Source of the DNA: Streptomyces guryensis
GTDB taxonomy: Bacteria; Actinomycetota; Actinomycetes; Streptomycetales; Streptomycetaceae
Reading direction: 5' to 3'
Length of the DNA stretch: 64,000 nt
Assembly: GCF_021261325.1 (NCBI RefSeq)
Contig: NZ_JAJSBI010000011.1
Span: 248,001 to 312,000, forward strand
Every line of letters begins with the position of its first letter. Position 1 is the first letter of the stretch. The notes under the pieces are model-generated. The model saw nothing but the letters and a program-made list of their open reading frames with translations, ran no database searches and was not told the DNA's origin. Position numbers and translations under genes: made by a program. This document shows, one piece after another, positions 34,557 through 45,537 of this stretch.

Positions 34557-36200
34557 TCAGAGGACCTCTTCCTCCTCCGGGACGACGACCTGGTCGATCA
34601 TGTACTGGATCTTCTCGGCCGGCAGGGCGACCGCCATCGCCCAGTAGTAGATGACGAGGCTGAAGACGGCGGTGGCGACCATGTCCCACCACAGCGGGAA
34701 CCACGGGTGCTTCAGGGGTCCGAAGTCGCTCAGGTAGACGATCAGACCCATGCCGACCAGATAGGCCGGCAGCCACTGCGCGGCCCGCATGTCCAGCTCC
34801 GGGGTGATCGGGTTCATCTTGAACACCCTGTTGGCGACCAGGATGACGTAGCCGATGAGGATGGCGACTCCGAGCTTCCAGTCGGTGGTCCAGCCCGACC
34901 ACAGGATCAGCAGGTTGGCGACGACGAACGCCAGCGGCGACATCCAGCTGCCGCCGGGCAGCCGGTAGGGGCGGTGGGCGTCGGGCAGACGGCTGCGGAA
35001 CACGCCGAAGGAGAGCGGCGCCCCCGCGTACATCAGCACGCTCGCGCTGGTGATCAGCCCGACCAGGGAGCGCCAGCTCGGGAAGGGCAGGAAGCAGATG
35101 CAGCCGATCACGAAGGCGGTGATCAGGCCGACCCAGGGGACACCGCGCTTGTTGGTCCGCTCGAACGCGGTCGGCACATAGCCGTTGCGGCTCAGGCCGT
35201 ACGAGACCCGGGAGGAACCGGTGATGTAGATCAGCCCGGTGCCTGCCGGGGAGATCACGGCGTCGAGATACAGGATGGTGGCCAGCCAGCCGAGACTGAT
35301 CAACGTGGCGACCTGCGCGAATGGCCCGCTCAGGGCATTGAAGGCAGAGTTAGCCCAGGTATGGCCGATCTGGGACGCGGGCAGCGCCGCGAGGAAGACG
35401 ACCTGGAGGAGGATGTAGATGATGATGCCGATGATGATCGACCCGATCACCGCGCGCGGGATGTCCCGCTTGGGGTTGGCGCTCTCACCGGCGAGCTGGT
35501 CGGCCTGCTCGAAGCCGAGCAGGGCGAAGATGATGCCGCTGGTCGAGACGGCGGACAGGATGCCCTTCGCCCCGTAGGGGTTGAATCCGTCGGCCGCCGT
35601 GAAGTTGGCGGTGTGGAACTGGGCGATGGCGAAGACGAAGACCGTCAGCAGGGGGATGCCGACCTTCCACCAGGTCGCGGCGCTGTTGGTGCGGGCCAGC
35701 AGCCGGATGCTGAGGAAGTTGATGGCCGTGATGGCGGCCATCAGTCCGACCGCGACGGCGATGCCGGAGCCGGTGAGGACGTGCTCGCCGCCCTTGATCT
35801 TCTCCCAGCCGTGCCCCCAGGAGTAGTGCTGGCCATAGGTGATCATGGCCAGGACCTCGATGGGTGCCACCGTGGCCGCCTGCAGCCAGGAGAACCAGCC
35901 GAAGGAGGCTCCCGCGGCGCCACCGTAGGCGTAGTGCGGGAAGCGGGCGGTGCCGCCCGAGACCGGGTACATCCCGCCGAGCTCGGCGTGCACCAGCGCC
36001 AGGATCAGGATGGCGACGCCGCCGATGGCCCAGGAGATGATGGCCGCCGGGCCGGCAGCCGCCAGCGCCCCCTGGGCGCCGAACAGCCACCCCGACCCGA
36101 TGATCGACCCTTCCGAGGCCCAGATGAGGCCTACGAAGCCGATCTCGCGCCGCAGTCCCGGTTTCGTTCCCGCGCCGGGCGCCTTTTCCGATAGGGCCAT
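34557..36200 (-). CDS. APC-superfamily amino acid permease
   Basis: A 547-residue permease with about 12-14 membrane segments. The N-terminal IGFVGLIWASEGSIIGSGWLFG corresponds to APC TM1 with its substrate-binding GSG turn, and FGWFSWLQAATVAPIEVLAM, LLGFEQADQLAGES (TM6) and the C-terminal hydrophilic EEEEVL tail are visible. Close to the aspartate/glutamate-proton or AspT-like/YjeM-type APC groups; substrate unassigned. ATG 36,200 with a GGGGGTGTGTGG leader. It ends convergently 33 bp from the previous gene. Confidence 0.88.
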   Translation of the reverse strand: MALSEKAPGAGTKPGLRREIGFVGLIWASEGSIIGSGWLFGAQGALAAAGPAAIISWAIGGVAILILALVHAELGGMYPVSGGTARFPHYAYGGAAGASFGWFSWLQAATVAPIEVLAMITYGQHYSWGHGWEKIKGGEHVLTGSGIAVAVGLMAAITAINFLSIRLLARTNSAATWWKVGIPLLTVFVFAIAQFHTANFTAADGFNPYGAKGILSAVSTSGIIFALLGFEQADQLAGESANPKRDIPRAVIGSIIIGIIIYILLQVVFLAALPASQIGHTWANSAFNALSGPFAQVATLISLGWLATILYLDAVISPAGTGLIYITGSSRVSYGLSRNGYVPTAFERTNKRGVPWVGLITAFVIGCICFLPFPSWRSLVGLITSASVLMYAGAPLSFGVFRSRLPDAHRPYRLPGGSWMSPLAFVVANLLILWSGWTTDWKLGVAILIGYVILVANRVFKMNPITPELDMRAAQWLPAYLVGMGLIVYLSDFGPLKHPWFPLWWDMVATAVFSLVIYYWAMAVALPAEKIQYMIDQVVVPEEEEVL

Positions 36201-36401
36201 GCCACACACCCCCTCATAGGGTGATCCTCATCACATTATCGTGCCACGTTGGCGCGCTCGCGACAGCTGGCCGTGCGTACACGACTCGGCAAAATGCCCA
36301 TGGGCCGGGAGACCGTGCCTGTGCCGGACCCGCGCTCCCGGGTCCGGGTCCGGTCGGGAGGCGGTCCGGAGGCGGTCCGGGTCCGGCGGAGCGGTGCTGT
36401 C

Positions 36402-37766
<1,365 letters not shown>

Positions 37767-37795
37767 GGAAGTCCCTTCGAAGTGGCTGGAGCGGG

Positions 37796-38665
37796 TCACT
37801 TGACGGCACCTGCCGTCAGCCCGGCGACGAGATAGCGCTGCAGCAGCAGGAAGCCGGCCACCACGGGCACGCTGACGACCAGCGAGGCGGCCATGATCTG
37901 GTTCCAGTAGACGTCGTTGAGGGTGGAGTAGCCCTGGAGGCCGACGGCGAGCGTGCGGGTGGTGTCATCGGTCATGACGGAGGCGAAGAGCACCTCGCCC
38001 CAGGCGGTCATGAAGGCGTAGACGGCGACGGCGACGATCCCGGGGATCGCGGCCGGTACGACGATCCGCAGCAGCGCGCCCAGCGGTCCGCAGCCGTCCA
38101 CCAGCGCCGCCTCGTCCAGGTCGCGCGGCACCGAGTCGAAGTACCCGATCAGCATCCAGATCGAGAACGGGAGGGAGAAGGTCAGGTACGTGAGGATCAG
38201 ACCGCCGCGGGAGCCGAACAGGGCGATGCCGGTGGCGTTGCCGATGTTGACGTAGAGGAGGAACAGCGGGAGCAGGAAGAGGATGCCCGGGAACATCTGG
38301 GTGGACAGGACGGTGACCGTGAAGACTCGCTTGCCGCGGAAGCTGTAGCGGCTGACGGCGTAGGCGGCGAACACCGCGATCACCACCGAGCAGACGGTCG
38401 CCGTGCCCGCGACGATCAGCGAGTTCAGGAAGTAGTGCGCCAGCGGGACCGTCGACCAGATGTCGATGTAGGGGCGGATCGTCAGGCCGCTGGGCAGCCA
38501 GCGGAACCTGCCCGTGACGTCGGCGAGGGGCTTCAGTGAGCTGGAGACCATGACGTAGACCGGCACCAGGACGAAGCCGGTGAGCAGGGTGAGGAGGATC
38601 CGCCGGGACCAGAGGAACGAACTCGGCGGGGCCATGGGCGACCTGAGCCGCTGGGCCTCAGACAT
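37796..38665 (-). CDS. Carbohydrate ABC transporter permease, MalG type
   Basis: A 289-residue inner-membrane permease with six predicted segments. The EAA loop is visible as DEAALVDGCGPLGALLRIVVPAAIPG. FLLPLFLLYVNIGNATG and the N-terminal LLTLLTGFVLVPVYVMVSSSLKPL are typical for the MalG class. The start overlaps the end of the MalF-type gene by 8 bp. Confidence 0.92.
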   Translation of the reverse strand: MSEAQRLRSPMAPPSSFLWSRRILLTLLTGFVLVPVYVMVSSSLKPLADVTGRFRWLPSGLTIRPYIDIWSTVPLAHYFLNSLIVAGTATVCSVVIAVFAAYAVSRYSFRGKRVFTVTVLSTQMFPGILFLLPLFLLYVNIGNATGIALFGSRGGLILTYLTFSLPFSIWMLIGYFDSVPRDLDEAALVDGCGPLGALLRIVVPAAIPGIVAVAVYAFMTAWGEVLFASVMTDDTTRTLAVGLQGYSTLNDVYWNQIMAASLVVSVPVVAGFLLLQRYLVAGLTAGAVK

Positions 38666-39653
38666 CGGCCGTCCTCCGTCCGCGCGAGGTGAGCGCCAGA
38701 TACACGCCCGTCACCACCAGCAGGAAGAGCAGCAGGAGTACGGACATCGCGGACCCCGTGCCGAAGTTCCAGGTGACGAAGGACGCCTGGTAGATGTGGA
38801 CCGAGACGAGGTCAGCGGCCTCGGGGGCGGCCTTGCCGAACAGGACGTACGGCGTGTTGAAGTCGTTGAAGGTCCACAGGAAGAGGACCAGGACCAGCAC
38901 CTGGTTCACGGGCCGCAGCGACGGCAGCGTGATGCGGCGGATCTGCTGCCACATCCCGGCGCCGTCCAGGGCGGCCGCCTCGTACAGCTCGCGCGGGATG
39001 TTCTGCAGGCCGGCCATCACGATCAGGAAGGCGAACGGCCAGCCCTTCCAGACCGACACGGTGAGCAGTGCGTAGAAGCTGTTGTCGCCGATCAGCCAGA
39101 AGGACGGCTGGTCGGTGAGGTGCAGCTGGTCGTGCAGGACGTGGTTCACCAGGCCGTTGTCGTGCTGGAACATGAACACCCAGGTGATGACGGCCGCGTA
39201 CACCGGCAGGGCGTACGGCACCAGGAACAGCGCCCGCAGCAGGCCGCGGCCGCGGAAGGTGTCCTGCATGAGGACCGCGGCCGCCGTGCCGATCAGCCAG
39301 CACAGGCCGACCGAGAGCACGGTGAAGCCGACCGTGACGAAGAAGGAGTGCAGCAGTGCCTCGCCGACGGGGGCGTCGAAGTCCACCGACACCCGGTAGT
39401 TGCCGAGGCCGGCCCAGGGCGCGGTGCCCCAGTCCCGGATGTAGAACTGCGTGAGCTCCTTGAAGCTCATGACGATGCCGATGACCATCGGCACGAGGTG
39501 CACCAGGAGTTCGAGGACCAGGGCGGGCAGCAGGAGCAGGTACGGCAGTCCGGTACGGCGGATCCGGCCGGGGCGGCGGCCACGCTGGTCGCGTGCCGCC
39601 GCCCCGGAGGGGCTCCCGCTCACCGAAGGCTCCTTGAGGGCGGTGGCCGTCAT
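38658..39653 (-). CDS. Carbohydrate ABC transporter permease, MalF type
   Basis: A 331-residue permease with about six membrane segments following a basic N-terminal tail. The EAA motif is ELYEAAALDGAGMWQQIRRITLPS. ATG 39,653 begins 5 bp after the stop of the binding-protein gene, so the import operon is tightly packed. Confidence 0.92.
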   Translation of the reverse strand: MTATALKEPSVSGSPSGAAARDQRGRRPGRIRRTGLPYLLLLPALVLELLVHLVPMVIGIVMSFKELTQFYIRDWGTAPWAGLGNYRVSVDFDAPVGEALLHSFFVTVGFTVLSVGLCWLIGTAAAVLMQDTFRGRGLLRALFLVPYALPVYAAVITWVFMFQHDNGLVNHVLHDQLHLTDQPSFWLIGDNSFYALLTVSVWKGWPFAFLIVMAGLQNIPRELYEAAALDGAGMWQQIRRITLPSLRPVNQVLVLVLFLWTFNDFNTPYVLFGKAAPEAADLVSVHIYQASFVTWNFGTGSAMSVLLLLFLLVVTGVYLALTSRGRRTADV

Positions 39654-39658
39654 CGGGC

Positions 39659-40975
39659 TCACTTCGCCGGCATCTGCTGCTGGGCCTTTTCGAGCGCCGC
39701 CTTCACCGAGTCGGCGGTCACCGCCCGCCCGGCCGCAGCGTCCGCGAGCAGGTCCTTGACCGCCGTACCGACCGCCGTCTCGAACTGCGACTCGTCGGCG
39801 ACCTGAGGCAGCGCCGCGGCGCTCGTCGCGAGTGTCTGCTTGAGCACGGAGTTGGACGCGCTGTTGAACGCGGCATCCGACTGGGCTGCCCGCACCGGCG
39901 GGATCGAGCTGTACGCCGTGTTGAGGATCTTCTGCTCCGCGTCGCTCGTCATGAACTTCACGAACTTCGTGGCGCCGTCGAGGTTGTGGGTGTTCTTGAA
40001 GACGGCGAGGTTGATGCCCGCGACCATCGAGTTGACCTGGGTGCCGGTGCCGGGGGTGCCGGACTGCACGGGCACGGGCGCGATACCGTACGAACTCTCG
40101 CTCATGCCCTGGGACTTGAGGTTGGCGGCGGCGGACTGCCACAGCAGCATGGCCTGCCTGCCCTTGGCGAAGTCGCTGACGGACTGGTTCTGCGCGTACT
40201 CGGCGTCGCCGGTCGGGATGACCTTGTCCTTGGCCATCAGGTCGACGTACTGCCTGACCGCGGTGACCACGCCGTCGTTGGTGAAGTCGGGCCTGCCTTC
40301 GGCGGTGAAGAAGTCGGCGCCGTGCTGCTTGGCGAAGACGAAGACGTGGTGGATGTTCTCCGCGAGGTTCGCCCCCTCGGCGCCCAGCGGCGACCTGCCC
40401 TTCGCCTTGATCTTCTTGCCGTCCGCCACCAGTTCGTCCCAGGTGGCCGGGGGCTTGGAGATGCCGGCGTCGGCGAAGATCTCCTTGTTGTAGTAGAGGG
40501 CGTAGGCCATCGAGTACAGCGGTACGGCCGCCGGGTCCTTGCCCGTCGCTCCGGTCGAGCCGAGTGCGGAGTCGACGAAGCGGTCCTTGCCGCCGATCTT
40601 CGCGAAGTTCCCGGCGTCCCAGGGCAGCAGTGCGCCGGTGGCCTGCAGGGAGGCGCTCCAGGTGTTGCCGATGTTGAGGACGTCGGGGCCCTGGCCGGAG
40701 GTGGTGGCGGTGAGGATCCGGTTCAGCAGATCCGACCAGGGGACGACCTCCAGCTTCACCTTGATGCCCGACTGCTTCTCGAACTTGTCGAGCTCGGGCT
40801 GCAGGACCTTCTTGTCCACGGCGATGCTCGCGCCCTGGTTGGAGGCCCAGTACGTGAGCGTTCTCGGCGAGTCGTTGGACCCGCCGCCCGTCGCCGACCC
40901 GCCTCCGCAGGCCGAGGCGGCAAGGGCGAGTGACACGGTGACGGCGCCTACGGCCGCGGCTCGGATGCTGCGCAT
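39659..40975 (-). CDS. Sugar-binding lipoprotein of the ABC importer
   Basis: A 438-residue extracellular solute-binding protein, family 1. The signal peptide ends in the lipobox LALAASAC, giving a lipid-anchored protein. TLTYWASNQGASIAV, VPLYSMAYALYYNKEIFADAG and WDELVADGKKIKAKG are typical. ATG 40,975 (MRSIRAAAVG) has GGGACACCGGGAG upstream and gives a normal signal peptide; an ATG 11 codons earlier (41,008) lacks an RBS. It heads the operon with two permeases and the GH1 enzyme. Confidence 0.92.
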   Translation of the reverse strand: MRSIRAAAVGAVTVSLALAASACGGGSATGGGSNDSPRTLTYWASNQGASIAVDKKVLQPELDKFEKQSGIKVKLEVVPWSDLLNRILTATTSGQGPDVLNIGNTWSASLQATGALLPWDAGNFAKIGGKDRFVDSALGSTGATGKDPAAVPLYSMAYALYYNKEIFADAGISKPPATWDELVADGKKIKAKGRSPLGAEGANLAENIHHVFVFAKQHGADFFTAEGRPDFTNDGVVTAVRQYVDLMAKDKVIPTGDAEYAQNQSVSDFAKGRQAMLLWQSAAANLKSQGMSESSYGIAPVPVQSGTPGTGTQVNSMVAGINLAVFKNTHNLDGATKFVKFMTSDAEQKILNTAYSSIPPVRAAQSDAAFNSASNSVLKQTLATSAAALPQVADESQFETAVGTAVKDLLADAAAGRAVTADSVKAALEKAQQQMPAK

Positions 40976-41026
40976 GGCTCCCGGTGTCCCTTCGGGGATT
41001 GCACTCATGGCTTAATTTAGGACGTG

Positions 41027-41099
41027 AGTTAAACCTCAAGGGATGGTCCCGTCAAGGGGTGCGGCAGCCGTTGTGGAACTCCGGTCGTACCCCTTGACG
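41027..41099. promoter_or_regulatory. Divergent promoter region with 11-bp inverted repeat
   Basis: CGTCAAGGGGT at 41,050-41,060 and its exact complement ACCCCTTGACG at 41,089-41,099 are separated by 28 bp. Each arm contains TTGACG reading toward one of the divergent genes. For the minus-strand sugar operon a TTAACT -10 candidate follows at 17 bp. The symmetric arms may be both -35 elements and an operator joining import operon and secreted protein in one regulon. Confidence 0.5.
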
Positions 41100-41186
41100 C
41101 GCGAGTTCGGATAGTTGAAGCATTCACCGGCGAGAGAGCGCTCCCACACCCCGCCTCGTTCACTTTCTGAACAGGAGAGCCGCCCC

Positions 41187-42989
41187 ATGCCCCTGCCCGA
41201 CTCAGGCCTGCCCGACTCCGCCCCGCCCGCGACAGGCCGCAGAACCGTCCTCGGCGCAGCCGCCGTATCCGCCCCCGCGGTGCTCGGTCTGTCCGCCCGC
41301 GCGTCCGCCGCCCCGTCGTCGCGCGGGAAGCCCCGACTCCTCCCCGGCGGCGGCGACCTCGGCCCGAACGTCCTGGTCTTCGACCCGGCCACCCCGGGCA
41401 TCCAGGCCAGGCTCGACGAGGTGTTCAGGCAGCAGGAGTCGGCCCAGTTCGGCACCGGCCGCTACGCGCTGCTGTTCAAGCCCGGCACCTACCACGACCT
41501 CAACGCCCGACTCGGCTTCTACACCTCGATCATGGGCCTGGGCCTCTCCCCCGACGACACTACGATCGACGGGGACGTCACGGTCGACGCGGGCTGGTTC
41601 AACGGCAACGCGACGCAGAACTTCTGGCGTTCGGCGGAGAACCTGGCCCTGGTCCCGGCGAACGGCACCAACCGGTGGGCGGTCGCACAGGCGGCCCCCT
41701 TCCGCCGTATGCACGTCCGCGGCGGCCTCAACCTCTCGCCCACGGGCTACGGCTGGGCGAGCGGCGGCTACATCGCCGACAGCCGCATCGACGGCCAGGT
41801 CGGCCCGTACTCGCAGCAGCAGTGGTACACCCGGGACAGCGCGATCGGCAGCTGGCTCAACGGCGTCTGGAACATGGTGTTCTCCGGCGTCGAGGGCGCC
41901 CCGGCGCAGAGCTTCCCTAACCCGCCGTACACCACACTCGCCACCACCCCGGTCTCCCGGGAGAAACCCTTCCTGTACGTCGGCGGCACCTCCGACCTCC
42001 GCGTGTTCCTGCCGGAGAAGCGGACCGAGGCCCGCGGTGTCACCTGGGGCAACGGCACCCCACGGGGCACGTCGCTCCCGCTGTCCCAGTTCTACGTCGC
42101 CAGGCCGGGTGTCTCCGCGGCCACGCTCAACCAGGCGCTCAAACAGGGGCTTCACCTACTACTGACACCGGGGATCTACCACCTCGACCAGCCGATCCGG
42201 GTGAACCGCGCCAACACGGTCGTGCTGGGCCTCGGGTACGCAACTCTGGTACCCGACGACGGAGTCACGGCTCTGCGTGTAGCCGACGTGGACGGCGTAC
42301 GCCTGGCCGGATTCCTGATCGACGCCGGGCCGGTCAACTCCCCCACCCTGCTGGAGATCGGCCCGCGCGGCTCCTCCCGGGACCACTCCACCAACCCCAC
42401 CACCGTGCAGGACGTGTTCGTCCGCATCGGCGGCGCGGGCGCCGGAAGGGCCACCACCAGCATGGTGATCAACAGCCGGCACACCATCGTCGACCACACC
42501 TGGGTCTGGCGCGCCGACCACGGCACCGGCGTCGGCTGGGACACCAACCGAGCCGACTACGGGATCGTCGTCAACGGCGACGACGTGCTGTGCACCGGCC
42601 TGTTCGTCGAGCACTTCAACAAGTACGACGTGCAGTGGTACGGGCAGCGGGGTCGCACGATCTTCTTCCAGAACGAGAAGGCCTACGACGCCCCGAACCA
42701 GGCCGCGGTCCAGAACGGGGCCGTGAAGGGCTACGCCGCCTACAAGGTCGGCGACGGCGTCACCGCGCACGAGGGCTGGGGCCTGGGCAGTTACTGCTAC
42801 TACAACGTCGACCCGACGATCGTGCAGCACAACGGCTTCGCCGCCCCGAACCGCCCCGGCGTACGCTTCCACGACCTGCTGGTGGTGTCCCTCGGTGGCC
42901 AGGGCCAGTACGAGCACGTCATCAACGACACGGGCACGCCGACGTCGGGCACGTCGACGGTACCGTCCACAGTGGTCTCGTATCCGTGA
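41187..42989 (+). CDS. Secreted (Tat-type) right-handed beta-helix protein, possible glycan-active enzyme
   Basis: A 600-residue secreted protein. A twin-arginine signal (GRRTVLGAAAVSAPAVLGL) ends near ASA|AP around residue 42. The rest shows two beta-helix-like regions with repeated N/G-rich strands (YALLFKPGTYHDLN, GIYHLDQPIRVNRANTVVLGLGY, DVLCTGLFVEHFNKYDVQWYG) as in pectate-lyase-like or GH55-like folds; in Streptomyces such proteins carry loose names such as 'adenylyl cyclase' or factor 5/8-like. It is divergent from the beta-glucoside importer and could release the imported sugar from a polymer. Catalytic residues are not identifiable by eye. Confidence 0.7.
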   Translation: MPLPDSGLPDSAPPATGRRTVLGAAAVSAPAVLGLSARASAAPSSRGKPRLLPGGGDLGPNVLVFDPATPGIQARLDEVFRQQESAQFGTGRYALLFKPGTYHDLNARLGFYTSIMGLGLSPDDTTIDGDVTVDAGWFNGNATQNFWRSAENLALVPANGTNRWAVAQAAPFRRMHVRGGLNLSPTGYGWASGGYIADSRIDGQVGPYSQQQWYTRDSAIGSWLNGVWNMVFSGVEGAPAQSFPNPPYTTLATTPVSREKPFLYVGGTSDLRVFLPEKRTEARGVTWGNGTPRGTSLPLSQFYVARPGVSAATLNQALKQGLHLLLTPGIYHLDQPIRVNRANTVVLGLGYATLVPDDGVTALRVADVDGVRLAGFLIDAGPVNSPTLLEIGPRGSSRDHSTNPTTVQDVFVRIGGAGAGRATTSMVINSRHTIVDHTWVWRADHGTGVGWDTNRADYGIVVNGDDVLCTGLFVEHFNKYDVQWYGQRGRTIFFQNEKAYDAPNQAAVQNGAVKGYAAYKVGDGVTAHEGWGLGSYCYYNVDPTIVQHNGFAAPNRPGVRFHDLLVVSLGGQGQYEHVINDTGTPTSGTSTVPSTVVSYP

Positions 42990-42993
42990 ACGA

Positions 42994-43028
42994 GCGGCGG
43001 CCCCACCCGCGTATGGGGGGGCCGCCGC
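42994..43028. terminator. Bidirectional terminator between convergent genes
   Basis: Stem GCGGCGGCCCC (42,994-43,004) and GGGGCCGCCGC (43,018-43,028), perfect 11 bp, loop 13 nt. It separates the secreted protein gene from the EF-G paralogue. Confidence 0.85.
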
Positions 43029-43033
43029 GTCGG

Positions 43034-45076
43034 TCACCGGACCGGTGCGACCGCCGGGGCCGGGGCGTAGCCCGTGGGACGGGCCGTGAAGGTGCCGCGG
43101 CCCTGGGTTCGGCTGCGCAACCGGGTTGCGTAGCCGAAGAGTTCGGCCAGCGGCACGGTGGCGGTGACGACCGCCGAGCCGCCGCGCGAGGTCGAGCCCG
43201 AGACCCGGCCGCGGCGGGCGGCGAGGTCTCCGAGGACGCCGCCGACGGCGTCCTCTGGAACGGTGACCGTGACCTCGACGACCGGTTCCAGGAGGACCAT
43301 CGCGCAGGCCCGCAGGGCCTCCCGGAGGCCGAGTTTGCCGGCCGTGCGGAAGGCCGTCTCCGAGGAGTCCTTCACATGGGTCGCCCCATCGGTGAGGGTC
43401 ACGCGCAGCCCGGTCACCGGGTGACCGCCGAGCGGTCCCTCGGCGAGGGCGTCCCGGCAGCCGGCCTCGACCGCTCGCACGTACTCCTGCGGCACCCGCC
43501 CGCCGACGACGGCCGAGCGGAACTCGAACCCGGCCTCCAGCGAGTCGACATCGAGGACGACATGCGCGAACTGCCCCGCTCCGCCGTCCTGTTTGACATG
43601 CCGGAAGACCAGCCCGGACACCCCGCGGCCGACCGTCTCGCGGTAACTCACCCTCGGACGGCCGACGTTGACCTCCACCCCGTGGGCGCGCCGGAGCTTC
43701 TCCGCCGCGACCTCAAGGTGCAGTTCGCCCATCCCGGACAGCACCGTCTGACCGGTCTCGGGGTCCGTCCGCACGACCAGCGAGGGGTCCTCCTCGGCCA
43801 GCCGCGCGAGTGCCGAGGCGAGCTTGTCGGCGTCGGTGGACCTGCGGGGCTCGACGGCCACGGAGACCACCGGCTCGGCGACGACCGGCGGTTCGAGCAC
43901 GATCGGCGCGCCGGGGGCGCACAGGGTCGAGCCGGCGCGGGCGGACTTCAGCCCGACCACGGCGACGATGTCCCCGGCGACCGCACGGTCCATGTGGGCG
44001 TGCCGGTCGGCCTGCACCCGCAGGATCCGCCCGATCCGCTCGGTGCGGCGCGTGCCCGCGTCCCACACGGCGTCTCCCTTCTCGATCGTTCCCGAATACA
44101 CCCGTAGATACGTCAGCCGCCCGGTCGGGGTGGCGTTCACCTTGAAGGCGAGCGCCGCGAACGGCGCCACCGGATCGGCTGCCCGCCTCTGCTCCGTACC
44201 GTCGAACGTGCCTTGTACGGCGGGCACGTCGAGCGGCGAGGGCAGATACGAGACGACGGCGTCGAGCAGCGGTTCCATGCCGCGGTTGCGGTACGCCGAG
44301 CCACACAGCACCACCACGCCGTCGCCGCTGCGCGTCAGGTCGCGCAGGGCGCCGACGAGGGTCTGCGCGGACACTGTCGCCCGCATGCAGAACTCATCCA
44401 GCGCACCGGTGTGCAGTTCGGCCACCGCCTCCTCCAACAGCCGCCGACGCCGCTGCGCCTCCTCACGCAGCTCCTCCGGCACCGGCCCCTCGACGGCCGT
44501 GTCGCTCCCGTCGCCCCAGACGAGCGCCCGCATGCGGACAAGGTCGACGACACCGCGGAAGCCGTCCTCCGCACCGATCGGCAACTGCACGACCAGCGGC
44601 GCCGGATGCAACCGTTCACGGATCGACGCGACGGCCGTGTCGAGGTCGGCGCCCGCCCGGTCCAGCTTGTTGACGAACGCGATCCTCGGCACACCGTGCC
44701 GATCGGCCTGCCGCCACACGGACTCGCTCTGCGGCTCGACACCGGCGACGGCGTCGAACACCGCGACCGCGCCGTCGAGCACCCGCAGCGAGCGCTCCAC
44801 CTCGTCGGCGAAGTCGACGTGCCCGGGCGTGTCGATGAGGTTGATCCGGTGGCCGGCCCAGGCGCAGCTCACCGCCGCCGCGAAGATGGTGATGCCGCGA
44901 TCGCGCTCCTGCGGGTCGAAGTCGGTGACGGTGGTGCCGTCGTGGACCTCGCCGCGCCGGTGCGTGGTGCCGGTGGCGTACAGGATCCGCTCGGTGACGG
45001 TGGTCTTGCCGGCGTCGACATGGGCGAGGATGCCGAGGTTGCGGACGACGGTGAGGGGGTTGAGGTTGGTGCGCAC
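43034..45076 (-). CDS. Elongation factor G paralogue (FusB / ribosomal-protection-like GTPase)
   Basis: A 680-residue translational GTPase. G1 is LAHVDAGKTTVTER, switch II is DTPGHVDFADE, and G4 is FVNKLDRAG; domains II to V follow the EF-G order, with LSGMGELHLEVAAEKLRR in domain III and a domain IV/V end LFGYATRLRSRTQGRG. It begins immediately at domain I with GTG 45,076 (AAAGG upstream). Its short length and isolation from str-operon genes mark it as the second EF-G-like copy seen in streptomycetes; it is close in architecture to tetracycline ribosomal-protection proteins, so either a stress EF-G or an antibiotic-protection role is possible. Confidence 0.88.
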   Translation of the reverse strand: MRTNLNPLTVVRNLGILAHVDAGKTTVTERILYATGTTHRRGEVHDGTTVTDFDPQERDRGITIFAAAVSCAWAGHRINLIDTPGHVDFADEVERSLRVLDGAVAVFDAVAGVEPQSESVWRQADRHGVPRIAFVNKLDRAGADLDTAVASIRERLHPAPLVVQLPIGAEDGFRGVVDLVRMRALVWGDGSDTAVEGPVPEELREEAQRRRRLLEEAVAELHTGALDEFCMRATVSAQTLVGALRDLTRSGDGVVVLCGSAYRNRGMEPLLDAVVSYLPSPLDVPAVQGTFDGTEQRRAADPVAPFAALAFKVNATPTGRLTYLRVYSGTIEKGDAVWDAGTRRTERIGRILRVQADRHAHMDRAVAGDIVAVVGLKSARAGSTLCAPGAPIVLEPPVVAEPVVSVAVEPRRSTDADKLASALARLAEEDPSLVVRTDPETGQTVLSGMGELHLEVAAEKLRRAHGVEVNVGRPRVSYRETVGRGVSGLVFRHVKQDGGAGQFAHVVLDVDSLEAGFEFRSAVVGGRVPQEYVRAVEAGCRDALAEGPLGGHPVTGLRVTLTDGATHVKDSSETAFRTAGKLGLREALRACAMVLLEPVVEVTVTVPEDAVGGVLGDLAARRGRVSGSTSRGGSAVVTATVPLAELFGYATRLRSRTQGRGTFTARPTGYAPAPAVAPVR

Positions 45077-45189
45077 GGCCCGTTGGCCTTTCTGGTGATC
45101 GCTGATCATCGGCGATGATCGGAAAAGGGCAGCGCTATTCCCGGGCGAACGGGTCCGACCACAGGCGCCGGTGAATACGGCAGGCCGCG

Positions 45190-45306
45190 TCAGACGTTCG
45201 TCACGGACATCCGGTACCGGCCGCGCAGCCGGCACCGGACGGACGGGGACACGAGGATCACCTCGTACTGCGAGCAGGGGACGACGACATCGGTGCAGTA
45301 ACGCAC
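45190..45306 (-). CDS. 38-residue cysteine-containing small ORF upstream of the EF-G paralogue
   Basis: GTG 45,306, preceded by GAGGAGGACGGCC, opens a 38-codon frame ending TGA at 45,190: starts MRYCTDVVVPCSQYEV, ends GRYRMSVTNV, with three cysteines and many basic residues. The strong RBS at correct spacing supports translation. It is 113 bp upstream of the EF-G paralogue on the same strand, so it could be an independent peptide or a leader ORF coupling ribosome stress to EF-G paralogue expression. I do not recognise it. Confidence 0.55.
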   Translation of the reverse strand: MRYCTDVVVPCSQYEVILVSPSVRCRLRGRYRMSVTNV

Positions 45307-45537
45307 GGCCGTCCTCCTCACTCGTCCCGCACGTCACGGCGACGCACGGTGCGTGGCGAGTCTAGGGACTTCGGAACGGGCGGGGCACCGGATTTTTGGG
45401 CGGCACGCGGCAAGTGAACTTTCCTGGAACGACCGGAACTTATCCGCCGCGCCACTAGTTTCTCCGGTGCTGTAGATCTCGGTAGCTCTCGGTAGCTCTC
45501 CGCAGATCTCTTACGACACCGAACAGATGGAGTTCTC

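Noticed and set aside
36241..36400. Short GGTCCGG-rich repeats between the permease and GH1 genes
   Set aside because: Irregular low-complexity GC sequence without a fixed unit or strong hairpin; no support for a regulatory element.
43034..45076. Calling the EF-G paralogue a tetracycline-resistance protein
   Set aside because: Domain order is shared by EF-G paralogues and ribosomal-protection proteins; I could not separate them by eye, so resistance is only mentioned as an option.
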